Below the pieces are notes generated by a model that was given only the letters and a program-made list of their open reading frames with translations, made no database searches and had not been told where the DNA came from. Of a stretch of 64,000 bases of DNA, positions 8,509 through 19,483 are shown in pieces. A program made the translations under genes and the position numbers. Source of the stretch: Lepiota brunneoincarnata (Eukaryota > Basidiomycota > Agaricomycetes > Agaricales > Agaricaceae); NCBI GenBank assembly GCA_023014365.1, contig JAEBUN010000069.1, positions 1 to 64,000 on the forward strand, given 5' to 3'. Numbering within the stretch: position 1 is the stretch's first letter; every line of letters begins with the position of its first letter.

Positions 8509-9055
8509 CCGGACCTAACCGGCTCGGTCGGGCGGGGCGTCCTCTAGCAGACCCGTGGGAAGGATAGCCATCTAAGGTAAGTACACCGCCACCGGCAAAT
8601 CATGTCGCCGGTGCCGGGTTTCACAAGTTCTCACGCTTGGACCCCGTGCGAAAGTGCACCTTGTTACGTTGTCACGTGACGGCCCTACCCCGGCCCGGAT
8701 TGTTCCGTCGTCGGGTAACATAGCCCGATGGCACGTGACCGGTCGCACGATCACGTGACTTTTCCCAGACGCAAGCGCGCGTCTAAGTCAGCGCGGTAAG
8801 TTTTGAAACTCGAAGTTAAGTTTTTAATCCTATTTTCACCTGTTATTAACGGGGGGATTATAAATACGTTCCGCGGATTTTGATCTATCGATCAAAATCG
8901 CAATCGATCGCTATCGGCGACAATCGATTGGACGGCAGGTATCTGACGGATATCGTGCGCCTGATGAGTCTTTATAAGACGAAACGGGTGGGTAGTTGGA
9001 AACCCCAACAACCCGTTGCGCCCCACCGTCGCGACTCGTGTTTTAGTCCCCCCTT
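8509..9055 (+). mobile_element. Penelope-like element copy 6, 3'-region remnant
   Basis: About 550 bp matching 7037-7591 of the full-length copy almost exactly. The 5' break lies inside the internal CCTAACC tract. It carries the E-box cluster and a hammerhead and has no coding sequence. Confidence 0.9.
8945..9030 (+). ncRNA. hammerhead ribozyme (copy 6)
   Basis: CUGAUGA 8961-8967, GAAA, GUU cleavage after 9017, outer stem GACGG 8945-8949 with CCGUC 9026-9030. Identical in plan to copy 8. Confidence 0.93.
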
Positions 9056-9073
9056 CCCTAACCCTAACCCTAA
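9056..9073 (+). repeat. telomeric repeat junction, 3 x CCCTAA
   Basis: Three exact units immediately before copy 5. The last TAA is an in-frame stop directly upstream of the truncated ORF. Confidence 0.9.
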
Positions 9074-12000
9074 GGTGCGGCCGGGCCATCGAGGGCTCGT
9101 GTCCGTGCCTCGTCTCCGGCTGCCTCGGTCGCCCTTGCGGTCACTAGATCGCTCGGCGGCCTGCGCCACGACGCTGCGACCGGCGAGGTCTCAGTGTCGG
9201 AGACACAACTCGGCTCCGCTCGCCGCGCGCCCATTCGGGCTGCAGCATCGCTTGCGGAGCTACTGGCATCCGTGCCGTCGTCTTACAGGGACGCACTGCG
9301 ACCCTTCCTGGTCGAGGGGATGAAAACCCGACGCCAGGTGCAGAACTGTAAGATCGCCCTTGCTCGTTTGGAGGGGCATCAGACGGCGGGCACGTACCCG
9401 TCCGAGCTTAAGGCTAGGAGGACGCCCTTCGCGTTCACCAAGTCTTATATCCAGGAGAACCCGCAAGCTATCGCGGCGTTCTCAGAAAGCGACGTGGCTT
9501 ACCGAAAGGCTGAGCTCACGAGAGGCATCGCCCACAAGCGTGCCGAGCTTTCGTTCCTGGAAGGACAGTTGACATTGTCGCCCGTTGCCGGGGTGACTGA
9601 GTCTCCGATCTGGACCGCAATCCAGGAGGCTCTCGGAAAGGTCTTCGACCGTATCCGAAACAGATGTCAGACCGTCAAGTACGGTCCGCCCACCGCTGAC
9701 TCGCATGGGCGTCCTGTCAAGCTCGGATGGAGGGAGGATCCTTCTATCCTCCGGGAGTTCGTCGAATTATTAGAGGACACTCCCGCCATCTTCGATAGGG
9801 CCGTTGCCTTTGTCGATGATCAGATTCTCGCGGAGGAATCGAAGATGGAAAAGAAGAAGGCCCTGAAGGAGAGCTTCGAGATGGAGGTTGACGAGGCCGC
9901 TGGTCCGTCGACCGCTCCCACCATCACCGCCGAGTCCATCGCTCAGATGGTCGATAAGCGGGTAGCCGCGATCCTGAAGGCCAAGGAGAAGAAAGGGGAT
10001 AAGGTGAATGCGTGGTCGTTACACGCTTCTGATCTTCACGACTGTCCCGACTTACTTTCTTTCTTATCAGAAGTCCCCTGCGAACAACAAAGGAGCAGGC
10101 GCACGAGCGAAGGCGGAAGTCACGGCGGCCCCGGCCCCCAAGGACAACCAACGACGCAAGCGGGGCGCCGGCAGAGGCGGGAAAAGAGGAGGGCGAACGA
10201 GGGGGAACTAGTCCCCCGCTCTCATCCCTTTTACGAGGGCGAAGGGGAGGAGGAGGTGCTAGCGGCCCTCTATCCAAAGGTTAGTCCTAAACCCTTCGAC
10301 TGGGCTCACCCCAGTACGTACCCGGACTGGCTACTGACGGTTACCCCTCAACACGCGTACAGGTTCATTGTACTACGGACTCCAGTTGTAGTTTTAGAGT
10401 CCATGCGCTACCGTAGTACAATACATATGATTTCCTGTGATATACCGCGTGATATTAGCATGCATCTGAGTGCGGGGCTTAAGTATATGATCCCCACTAA
10501 GTCGAACTTAAATTTAATTAACTCGGCTTGGGACGATTTCGTCGATCGTCTCCGCTGGTCGATGTGGTTTCGTGCCACTGACGCCGAAGATGCTAAAGAC
10601 GACTTTGATCCAGACTACTGGTCGCCGAAGCCTAACCGCGTCGCGATGCACCAGCTAGATAGGGTATTCGAGTACGGCGTCTGGTGCGGTCGTAGGGCCA
10701 TCGATAAGATGGTTTCTGATATGCCGACAGACGAACACGAAGGGGACCGTTACAAGCACGCGCTTGCTCCCCCGGTGGCCAAACTCCGCGACTACTTGAC
10801 GTCTCACGAGCTCGTCGTAGTAGCGACCGATAAGAACTTAGGTTGCGCAGTTGCCCCGCGTGCCTGGATCATTGAGAAGGCATTGTCGTTATTATCCAAT
10901 CGTGTAGATTACGAACCGATTGGCGCTCAGGAAGCGTATAATATACTTTATAATAAAAACGAACATATTAAGTCCATCGCGAGAATGTCGGAAGATTACG
11001 CCATTCAATCGCAGCTTCCCCGCTTTTTCCGGAGTCAGCTATCGGTGGAGCCTAGCTCCATCCCGACGTTTTATGTCATTCCAAAAATACATAAGACACC
11101 GGTAGCCGCCAGGCCGATTTTACCGTGCCACTCCGTGCCGCAAGGGCCTGCAGGGAAGTATGTATCTAAAAGTCTCAAACCGATTATTAAATCGGCGCCG
11201 TACGTTATTCATGGTTCAAAAGACCTGGCGATGAAATTGAGCAAGTTGTCGCTACCGCAGTTCCGATTCGAGAACGGTATGCTTAAGCGTTTGTACTTTG
11301 TCTCGGGCGACGTAGTCGCATTCTATCCTCATGTGGATGTTCAGAAGGCACACTCCTTTGCTGAAGAATATTATACCGCATGGTTAGCCGAGTCTGAGTT
11401 AGAAGCCGATGATACCGACTTCGACGCAACGCGTGCAGCAGCTAAAGTACAGCTGTTACGGGAATGCATGCGGGCAGCGGACGACAACTTATTGGTACAG
11501 TTCCAAGGGAAATATTACCGGCAGGCCCGTGGGCTAGCGATGGGTGTGGCGTCAAGCCCCGATCTCGCGAACCTCTACGGCGTATACTTCGAGGAGAAGT
11601 GCGACGCCCTCCGGTCCCCTGACGTAGCGTACTACGGTCGCTACATCGACGATTGTCTCGCACTCGTGTATGCGTATCACGAGAAGGACGCTCTGGCGCT
11701 CCTTAGCGACAATCTTAAGTTCGATAACTGTACCATTACGTGGTCATCCTCGGATCAATACATGGTCTTCCTGGACATGATGCTGTTTACGGCAAACGGT
11801 CGCCTCCACCATAAGGCGTACAGGAAGCCGATGAACCACTTCGAGCGCATACCCTGGATTAGCTTCCACCCACTTTATGTGAAGAAAGGCACTTTTGTGT
11901 CGGAGCTATCGAGGCTTGCCGCGCTTTCATCGCGTTTCGACGATTACGTGATGGCTTGTAGAGAAGCTTCGGATATCTACATAGCGCGTGGCTACCCTCC

Positions 12001-12622
12001 GACGTTGATCGCGGCTTGGCTGCGAGAGAACTACCGAGTACGTTGGGATGTACGGCTTAAGGAGTCCGTGCCGCCAGCGAATGGCGTACTCGTGCTGAAA
12101 AGCGAATACAACGTCTCCTGGGATATGTTTAACGCTCAAGAACTTGAGGACAGTATAAAGACCGGGTGGGCGCAGGCTATGAACACCTTCGCCCGTCTGG
12201 ACATGCGGGGGCTGCGTAACGTCCCGCTCCCGTATGACATAGTGAAACTAGGCCTTCCTAAGAAGGCGTTCGAACTGATGCGACTCTTTACTAAGATCCC
12301 GCGTGCTGAAGCTGAGCCCGACTTGGCGGAGTGTGCAAAGGATTGGTGTACTGAGGAGGGTTGGCAAGGACCTTTCTTACGGCTAGATAAACTCGGTCTT
12401 TTTGGTCGACGTCTGTTGGTTTCGAAGAAAAGAACCCGACAGATAATGGATCTCACGTCAATCTGGCGTGCTTCTGTCCTCGCGCGGCGCGACCGCCAGG
12501 CGCTTATAACCGACTTCTTCGCAGAAGCTCGAGCTCCCGTGGCCTCTTCTTCCGCTCCGACGGTAGAACACCATCGTGAGAAAACGCCTGATCCGTGGAT
12601 CGCGATTGCGAACTTCGATTGA
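9074..12622 (+). pseudogene. Penelope-like polyprotein lacking its start codon
   Basis: The frame is open from the telomeric junction (an in-frame TAA lies just before it) to TGA 12620-12622. It is homologous over its whole length to the polyprotein at 2929-6522, including the DKN motif (ATDKNLGCAVAPRAWI), the VASSPDLANLYG motif B and catalytic YIDD (YYGRYIDDCLALVY). Only about 14-20 N-terminal residues and the ATG are missing; the first in-frame ATG is near 9320. Apart from that there are no stops or frameshifts, so the damage is the insertion truncation, not decay. Translation could only occur from an upstream or internal start. Confidence 0.88.
10004..10070 (+). other. candidate 67-nt frame-changing intron (second copy)
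   Basis: GTGAATG...TTATCAG, the same length and position as 3904-3970 despite many base differences. The spliced frame gives the same Lys/Arg/Gly tail (NQRRKRGAGRGGKRGG) ending at TAG 10209-10211. Confidence 0.65.
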
Positions 12623-13576
12623 TATGGCTTACGTGGTATACCATGCCAGCCGTAGTTGTCCGCACAACCTAGCTGCGGCGACTGGTACCAAGTCGGCGCC
12701 CAAATGGGGAAATCCCTGGGCGTTCGGGTACCGACCTCTGCGGGGTGATTCCCGTATGTCGGCCGGCCCATATTTGCTGATCTTGAGTAACCTTCCTGGG
12801 ACCTCGTTGTTTGAAGACTTCGGGGTTGCACGACCTGCGCCTCGACCGCAGCACGCGAAAACAGGTTTTTAAATAGGTGGCCTTTTATCGGTTTGGGTGA
12901 GATGGTGCGGCGTAACCCGGAACCACGTCTGGGGGGGCGGTTATGCCCCCTTCCTAAGTCTTTCGAATAGTAACGATCGCGTCAAGCGGTAAACAACGTA
13001 AGTTCTCCTCCCTGGTGGCGGTTAACTCGCTTCTTCGCCGGTTATATGCCGTGCGGAACGTTCTTTGCGGTAAGTACTACCTTACCTTCCCAACGAGTGC
13101 GGCTTACTAATACTAAGCTCACCCCTAACCCTGACCTAACCCGGACCTAACCGTCCCGGTCGGGCGGGGCGTACTCTAGCAGACCCGTGGGAAGGATAGC
13201 CACCTAAGGTAAGTACACCGCCACCGGCAATTCATGTCGCCGGTGCCGGGTTTCACATGTTCTCACGCATGGACCCCGTGCGAAAGTGATGCTTGCCACG
13301 TGATCACGTGACGGCCCTACCCCGTGACTTGCCCTCGGGCGGCGGGTAACATAGCCCGATGACACGTGACCGTACTCACGATCACGTGACTTTTTCTCAG
13401 GCGTAAGCGCGCGCTAAAGTCAGCACGGCGATGGTTTCGAAACTCGACGCTAAGTATTTATTTCATTTTCACCCATTTTATTGGGGGGATTACGTACACG
13501 TTCCGCGGATTTTGATCTATCGATCAAAATCGCAATCGATCGCTATCGGCGACCATCGATTGGACGGCAGGTATCT

Positions 13577-13663
13577 GACGGATATCGTGCGCCTGATGAG
13601 TCTTTTATAAGACGAAACGGGTGGGCAGTTGGAAACCCCAACAGCCCGTTGCGCCCCACCGTC
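13577..13663 (+). ncRNA. hammerhead ribozyme (copy 5)
   Basis: CUGAUGA 13593-13599, GUU cleavage after 13650, outer stem 13577-13581 with 13659-13663; loop II has one extra U, as in copy 7. Confidence 0.92.
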
Positions 13664-13682
13664 GCGACTCGTGTATTGACTC

Positions 13683-13705
13683 CCCTACCCTAACCCTAAA
13701 CCCTA
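13683..13705 (+). repeat. telomeric repeat junction
   Basis: CCCTACCCTAACCCTAAACCCTA, partly imperfect units. The last CCCTA is shared with the 5' end of copy 4. Confidence 0.82.
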
Positions 13706-14075
13706 CCCCGGCCCGGATTGTTCCGTCGTCGGGTAACATAGCCCGATGGCACGTGACCGGTCGCACGATCACGTGACTTTTCTCAGGCGTAAGCGCGCGC
13801 TAAAGTCAGCACGGCGATGGTTTTGAAACTCGACGATAAGTATTTTATCTATTTTCACCCATTTGATGGGGGGATTACATACACGTTCCGCGGATCGCGT
13901 TACGCAAGTAACCGATCGCAATCGATCGCTATCGGCGACCATCGATTGGACGGCAGGTATCTGACGGATATCGTGCGCCTGATGAGTCTTTATAAGACGA
14001 AACGGGTGGGTAGTTGGAAACCCCAACAACCCGTTGCGCCCTCCGTCGCGACTCGTGTATTTGAGCTCCCCTTTT
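13706..14075 (+). mobile_element. Penelope-like element copy 4, 3'-region remnant of a variant
   Basis: A 370-bp copy resembling 7230-7591 but with its own differences: a longer GCGTTACGCAAGTAACCG stretch near 13900 and a TTTGAGCTCCCCTTTT tail. It carries E-boxes and a hammerhead. The inverted relic at 53.7-54.1 kb is closest to this variant. Confidence 0.88.
13963..14047 (+). ncRNA. hammerhead ribozyme (copy 4)
   Basis: CUGAUGA 13979-13985, GUU cleavage after 14035, outer stem GACGG 13963-13967 with CCGUC 14043-14047. The internal loop on the 3' side differs by a base from other copies. Confidence 0.91.
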
Positions 14076-14083
14076 CCTAACCC
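14076..14083 (+). repeat. telomeric repeat junction, partial
   Basis: CCTAACCC between the tail of copy 4 and the truncated ORF of copy 3. Confidence 0.75.
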
Positions 14084-15436
14084 CCGGACCTGGCGATCAA
14101 ACTGAGTAGATTATCGTTACCGCAGGCCAAGTTCGGGGCCGATGGTTACAAGCGTTTGTACCTTGTGTCGGGCGACGTAGTCGCCTTCTACCCTAATGTA
14201 GATGTTAATAAAGCGCACAACTTTGCAGTGCAGTATTACATGCAGCATTTGGCGGAACGCGAGGTACCAGAACATGAGTTCGACGCTCAGGAGTGCGCTA
14301 GGCTTATCACAGTCTTTCGGGAGTGTCTCTCCGCCGCGGACGATAATCTTATCTGCCAGTTCGAAGGGCGATTTTGGAAACAGGCGCGTGGCTTGGCGAT
14401 GGGGGTGGCTTCCTCCCCAGATCTCGCCAACCTTTACGGCTCATGGTTCGAGGAACGATGTGCCGCGCTCTCTGACCCTTCAGTAGCGTTCTACGGACGT
14501 TACATCGACGATTGTCTTGCTCTTGTCTACGCGACGAGTGAGGCGGCTGCGTTAGCGCTGCTGGAAGACAATCTTAAGTTCGATAACTGCCAGATTAAGT
14601 GGTCATCGTCGGACAGTTACATGACGTTTCTGGACATGACGTTGTTCTTTGCGGACAATCGCCTCCACCATAAGGCATACCGGAAACCGATGAACCACTT
14701 CGAACGTATTCCCTGGATTAGCTATCACCCATTGTACGTGAAGAGAGGCACGTTCATAAGTGAGCTATCGCGGTTAGCAACCCTCTGTTCGCGTTACCAC
14801 GATTTCGCGGACTCGTGTAGAGAAGCAGCGGATATCTACATAGCGAGGGGTTACCCGCCGGCGTTGATCGCGTCTTGGCTTAGGAATAACTACCAAGCGC
14901 GGTGGGATGCGAGGTTCAGTGAGAGCTCGCCGCCACAGACAGACGTACTTGTACTGAAAAGCGAGTTCAACGCCTCCTGGGATTTCTTTAACGTTCAAAA
15001 GCTAGAGGAACAACTGAAGGACGGGTGGGCACAGGCCTTACGGTTCTTTGCCTCGGACCTTCCGGACCTGCGTAAAGAGCTCGCAGTCAATCCGGATGTG
15101 CTCCCGAAACGATCCCTGAAGTACGACGAGATGCGTCGGATCCTTTCCGAACCGGAAGCGACTACGGGGGACTTTAATGTCCTTGCGGAAAGCGACCCAA
15201 GTAAGATCGGTGAAGGCCGTCGCGGCCGTTTCCTAAGGCTCGATAAGCTCAACCTTCTTAACCGTCGTGTGTTGGTCTCGAAGAAGCGAACCACACAAGT
15301 GATGGATCTCACCGCCGCCTGGCGGAAAGTTGTTCTTAATCAAAGAGATAAGCAAGCGCTTGAGGACACCTTTGAAGTACATCAAAGGCAGAGAACGCTT
15401 GATACATGGTTGAACGTATTCAATGCTACTAAGTAG
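14084..15436 (+). pseudogene. Penelope-like reverse transcriptase, 5'-truncated (family 1)
   Basis: Open in one frame from the junction to TAG 15434-15436. Beginning with the residues DLAIKLSRLSLPQ, it contains VSGDVVAFYPNVDV, ARGLAMGVASSPDLANLYG, catalytic YIDD, FLDM and the HFERIPWIS block. The fingers region and the whole N-terminal part are absent because of 5' truncation. It differs from the copy at 295-1572 by only a few residues (for example FFADNRL against FIADNRL). Family 1 is clearly diverged from family 2 in the RT and has a different C-terminal end. Confidence 0.88.
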
Positions 15437-16440
15437 CTGGATATGGCCTGTGGGTACCGTGCGCGTCTGTCTCGTTTACGCCTATACAGCATTGCGAGTC
15501 CACGCATGGCTAAGTCGCCACGCGATATGGGAAACCTAGCGCGGACGGAGTACCGGCCTCTGCGGGGTGATTCCCGCATGCTGGCAGGGTCACGTAGCTG
15601 ATCTTGCTGAACCTACCTGGGGCGCCGAGCGGATAGCGGAGCGCTGCACGACCCGGACTTCGAGAGCCGGCAAGCGAAAACAGGTCTTAAGTGGTGATCT
15701 TTTATCGGTGTGATTGCGCTGGTATAGCAGAACTCCGGAACCCACGTGAAAGGGGCCGCCTACCGATGGCCGCCCCCCCTAAGTACATCTACCCAACGCG
15801 GCGGATCGTTCGTTATCATGTTTATCCCTAGCTTTTATCCCTTACGGTGCGCGCTGAATATTTACGGCAGCGGATCCGTCGTGGAACTTTGCGGTAAGCA
15901 CTTATCTTACCTTCGCATCAGAGAGGACCCACACTAACCGTGGGAAAACCCCTAACCCTAACCGAAACCTAACCGAGCCCTTTACGCAACTCGGCGAAGG
16001 CGTAGGAAGGGGCTTCCTTTCTAGGACCGTGCGAAGATATAACCGTTTTGGTAAGTGTGCGCTCATAGGTACGTCATGTCCTGTGAATAACTCACCCGGG
16101 CCTGTCGGCCCGGATGCTCGTGTGAATTTCTTACGGTAGCATTTGATGCCCGGTTAGGGCGGAGATGTAAGTCTTTTGGGAGGCACTCGGACCTGTGCGC
16201 TGAGGTAAGCCCGACCCCGTGGGAAGTCCGACTTCTACGGAGTTAGTCGCCCGTGTAAGTTCCCACGGTCACGTGATTTTTCTCAACGTGATCACGTGGT
16301 TACGTGCATATTCCCTCGGTGAAAAATGTGAGTTATTTTTAGCTTCGTTAAGTAAGCTGTTCCACGGATTGCACAGCAAATGTCGCAATCCCGGTCGGTA
16401 AGCCCGGAACGCTTTCCGATTGGACGGATGGTAGGTCTGA

Positions 16441-16529
16441 TGGACTAATCGTGCGCCTGACGAGTCCGATATAAGGACGAAACGGGTGGGTGATCGTACT
16501 AACTTACGACCCCGTTGCGCCCAAGTCCA
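16441..16529 (+). ncRNA. hammerhead ribozyme (copy 3, family 1)
   Basis: CUGACGA 16457-16463, GAAA, stem III with an inner UCGUA/UACGA helix, GUU cleavage after 16516, outer stem UGGACU 16441-16446 with AGUCCA 16524-16529. Confidence 0.92.
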
Positions 16530-16555
16530 CCGGCTCAGTCGTATATTTCCTTCTT

Positions 16556-16657
16556 CCCTAACCCCAACAGCCCGTTGCGCCCCACCGTCGCGACTCGTGT
16601 ATTGACTCCCCTCCCCTAAGTCGCGACTCGTGTTTATACGCCCCCTTTCCTAACCCT
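16556..16657 (+). mobile_element. Penelope-like element copies 2 and 1: two tiny 3' ends with telomeric joints
   Basis: CCCTAA at 16556-16561 is followed by a 52-bp copy (16562-16613) that starts at AACCCCAACAGCCCG, halfway through hammerhead stem III, and ends in a pyrimidine tail. A single CCCCTAA at 16613-16619 follows, then a roughly 30-bp copy (16620-16648) of a third tail type (TTTATACGCCCCCTTT), then CCTAACCCT. This is the oldest, innermost end of the stack; ordinary sequence starts at 16658. Confidence 0.8.
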
Positions 16658-16670
16658 CCCAACCCCAGAC

Positions 16671-16750
16671 TGGGTTCTATCCTTTAATTTCAACAAACTG
16701 CCGGTTTGGGTTCTATCCTTTATCTTGACAAGCCACGGTTTGGGTTCTAA
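16671..16750 (+). repeat. short tandem repeat, about 35 bp x 2.3
   Basis: TGGGTTCTATCCTTTA recurs at 16671 and 16707, with a partial TGGGTTCTAACCCC at 16741. It lies directly inside the telomeric stack and may be original subtelomeric repeat. Confidence 0.55.
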
Positions 16751-17220
16751 CCCCTACTTCTTTAATTCAATACCTTCTGCTATTGTATACAAGACCTATC
16801 ACATTTGCTTTATTGCAAGTTCAAGTATATCACATACCACACTACTATGCAATAGTCTTTGAATCATGTATCATAGTGATTGGTGAGATCAAGTATAATA
16901 TAGTTGATATCCACCATATGATCCTAATATCCATACCAGATCATACTATGTCACCAACTCACTCTCACTCCACCTCACCCTCCTGTATGACATATCTCAC
17001 AACTTCAGTACTGCACATCCAATTATACAGTAGTCTACTCATATACAACGTCCATTACTGTTATATTCATTACTGTACTATATGCAACTGCTACAAGCAT
17101 CATACAGAGCAGAGTAGCATTCACACAGCTGAATAGCTATCTAACCACTCAGATTAGATACTTTGACTATTTTAAATAATTGTCTCAACTAGCAAGACAT
17201 GATAGAGACTTGGGTGACAA
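16751..17220. other. AT-rich, CpG-free sequence without a gene
   Basis: I see no convincing coding exon here; the 117-codon + strand frame at 16783 has no recognisable features. Only one CG dinucleotide (17049) occurs between about 16740 and 18409, which points to long-methylated or RIP-like mutated repeat DNA. Confidence 0.5.
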
Positions 17221-17961
17221 TGTCACAAATGCCATTTGTGACTGTAAGATCACTCCCCAGTTCCATTTAAGTCAATCACAAGTCACAAATGCCATTTGTG
17301 ACTATTGTGTCACTCCCCAATCCCATTTAATTCAATTGCAAGTCATAAATGATATCTCTACAGAGAATGGTAGACCTGGATAGATCCAGCAGAGAGCAAT
17401 ACAGGGATTTGTGGTCATGGTAGAGTTGAAAGCTTTATCTCCATCAAAAGATGAATGACAATCACAAGTCCATGTACCAGCTTTATGACAGTAGTCTAGT
17501 CACAGGTCACAAATGGCATTTGTGACTGTGGTATCACTCTTCAAGTCCATTTAAGTCAATCACATGTCACAAATGCCATTTGTGACTGCAGCATCACTCT
17601 TTAGTTCCATTTAAGTCAATCACAAGTTACATATGGCATTTGTGACTATTTTATCACTTCCCAATCCCATTTAATTCAATTGCAAGTCATACATAATATC
17701 TCTACAGAGAATACAGATACCAATGATAGACCTGGATAGATCCAGCATGTGTAACTGATGAGTGCAATACAGGACTTTGTGGTCATGGTAGAGTTGAAAG
17801 CTGTATCTCTATCAAAAGAGAATAAGTGTAAGGATAATATATGGTAGGTACCAGCTTCATGATAGTAGTCCAGTAACAGGTCACAAATGCCATTTGTGAC
17901 TGTAGCATCACTTCTCAAGTCCATTTAAGTCAATCACATGTCACAAATGCCATTTGTGACT
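17221..17961. repeat. palindromic 60-bp repeat array inside a larger duplication
   Basis: The near-perfect palindrome TCACAAATGCCATTTGTGA occurs near 17222, 17282, 17507, 17567, 17627 (variant), 17881 and 17941. Each is followed by a spacer ending in CCATTTAAGTCAATCACA, giving a 60-bp period. A longer block (17341-17510) is repeated in diverged form at 17690-17880, so the array is a duplicated higher-order unit. There are no conserved spacers or cas genes, so it is not CRISPR. Confidence 0.75.
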
Positions 17962-19483
17962 TGTCTTGTAACACTCATCTCAAGCAATGACCATCATTGC
18001 ACATCACCTTCCAAGTATCTACAACTTTAAACCTTCAAAACACCACTGGCCAAGGCCTACAAGCTCAGCTGACATCCACTGCAGCTTCCATAATCCTCCT
18101 CATACCATGGACATATTCCACCCCCTCCCCCTCACCAAGGACAAGACATGACTTGGATGAGACATTCATTGGAACAAAGGTAGTTGAAGCTTCACACAGC
18201 TTCAAAAGGCACCAGAAATGAACCATGATCCATTGCTGCTACAAGTATGATGTCCAACATTTGGGTGCTCAGAGTGCAGCTGGACAGAATCATGTTTTTA
18301 GCCAGCTATACAGCCCCACAGCTGTTTCTGCATGCACAGAGCAATCTTAGGATGCTCCAGGGACTGCCTGGACCCCATCAGAGTCCAGAAAAATGAAAAA
18401 AAAAATCCAACGGAACCACGATCGTGGTTCCCGTATAATAAACTTAGGGTAGTGAGCAGATGAGTCATGCAAGGCATCCGGGGTGGATGCATCGAGAAGT
18501 GTTCGGAGACCTGGGGCTGAGTTGCGGCTTGGTGTGGTGGCTGATTGAGTGGAGGGACTCACCGAGACTTCCGCTGGTGTGAATGTTGACGGTATGGGAG
18601 ATATCAACGAAATTGGGAATTATGGATAGAAAAGTCATGCGCATCCGAGAACACGCCCACCTTTGACATAGTCATACTCCTACAACAAGAGCCACGTTAC
18701 AGCTTTGCTTTCTCCTCGGCGCATCATTTCCTATACACATGACCGTCAACGCCACCAGAAGGCGGTGCCCACCCTGGCGTTCAACTCCCAAGCGCTGAGG
18801 CCCGAGTAAAAGGTGGGCGTCCGCGATACGGTACTCTAAGATATGAGTGCCTGTAGATTGTCCTCGCAAACCAAGTCCTCCTGTACAGTCCCTGACGCTT
18901 ACCAGTACGGTGTCCTCATACCTGCGTAGGATAGGTCAACATGTTTTCCTGATAAACCAGCGGACCTTAGAATCGTCGCTGTTACGCAGGGAAGCCCGGA
19001 GTCATGAGTACAATTCTTTGGAATGTCCGCTTGGCGGAATGAGTATGAGATATTGTTTCGTAGATGATATGATCCCAGTCTCTTCGCAGGGCTACCTCGC
19101 GGGTAAGGTTCTATATCATATGATTTTATATCCAGAACACTGATATATGCATCATTGTTACTTCCATCGGACACTCAAGGGCCGCCGGACGCTGGGGGTC
19201 CCCCCCACGAGCATGCGAACTGCGAACTGTTCCGGCGCTCGCAGATGGCCTTACAACCATCCAGAGTAATAGTTCCAGATACAGCACTTGAGCGACAAGG
19301 GGCCACCAAATCCCCGGTACGCGGTGGTGAGTGTTGCGTACTACAGCAGGCAAGTCCCAAGCTGCTTTTCGCTTGAGCCTTGCCGAAATTCTGATTTCTT
19401 GACACGTGAAAGAGTTCGGCTGCGTCATATCACGTGGTGAAAATAACATTGAAACCCGGAACTTCCTTGTTCACCACCAAGCT
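17962..19483. other. intergenic region upstream of the ETF-QO gene
   Basis: CpG depletion ends near 18410, where a 20-bp perfect palindrome (GGAACCACGATCGTGGTTCC, 18412-18431) lies. Base composition is then normal. No frame shows a recognisable protein, and the promoter of the gene at 19484 should lie in the last few hundred bases. Confidence 0.4.

Larger units (their letters stand above)
9074..13682 (+). mobile_element. Penelope-like element copy 5, family 2, slightly 5'-truncated
   Basis: A 4.6-kb copy that is clearly diverged from copy 8 throughout. It starts about 14 codons inside the ORF relative to copy 8, so leader and start codon are lost. Everything downstream to the hammerhead and tail is present. 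Confidence 0.92.
14084..16555 (+). mobile_element. Penelope-like element copy 3, family 1, 5'-truncated
   Basis: A 2.5-kb copy nearly identical to copy 10 (68-2692) over the shared part, starting inside the RT just before motif A. It has the full family-1 3' region with its hammerhead and ends at a CCCTAA unit. Confidence 0.92.

Noticed and set aside
17221..17961. Regularly spaced repeats as a CRISPR array
   Set aside because: The spacers are themselves repeated, the genome is eukaryotic and no cas genes exist.
18412..18431. 20-bp perfect palindrome as an operator or origin
   Set aside because: A single site with no neighbours of the same kind and no supporting context; noted only as a landmark.
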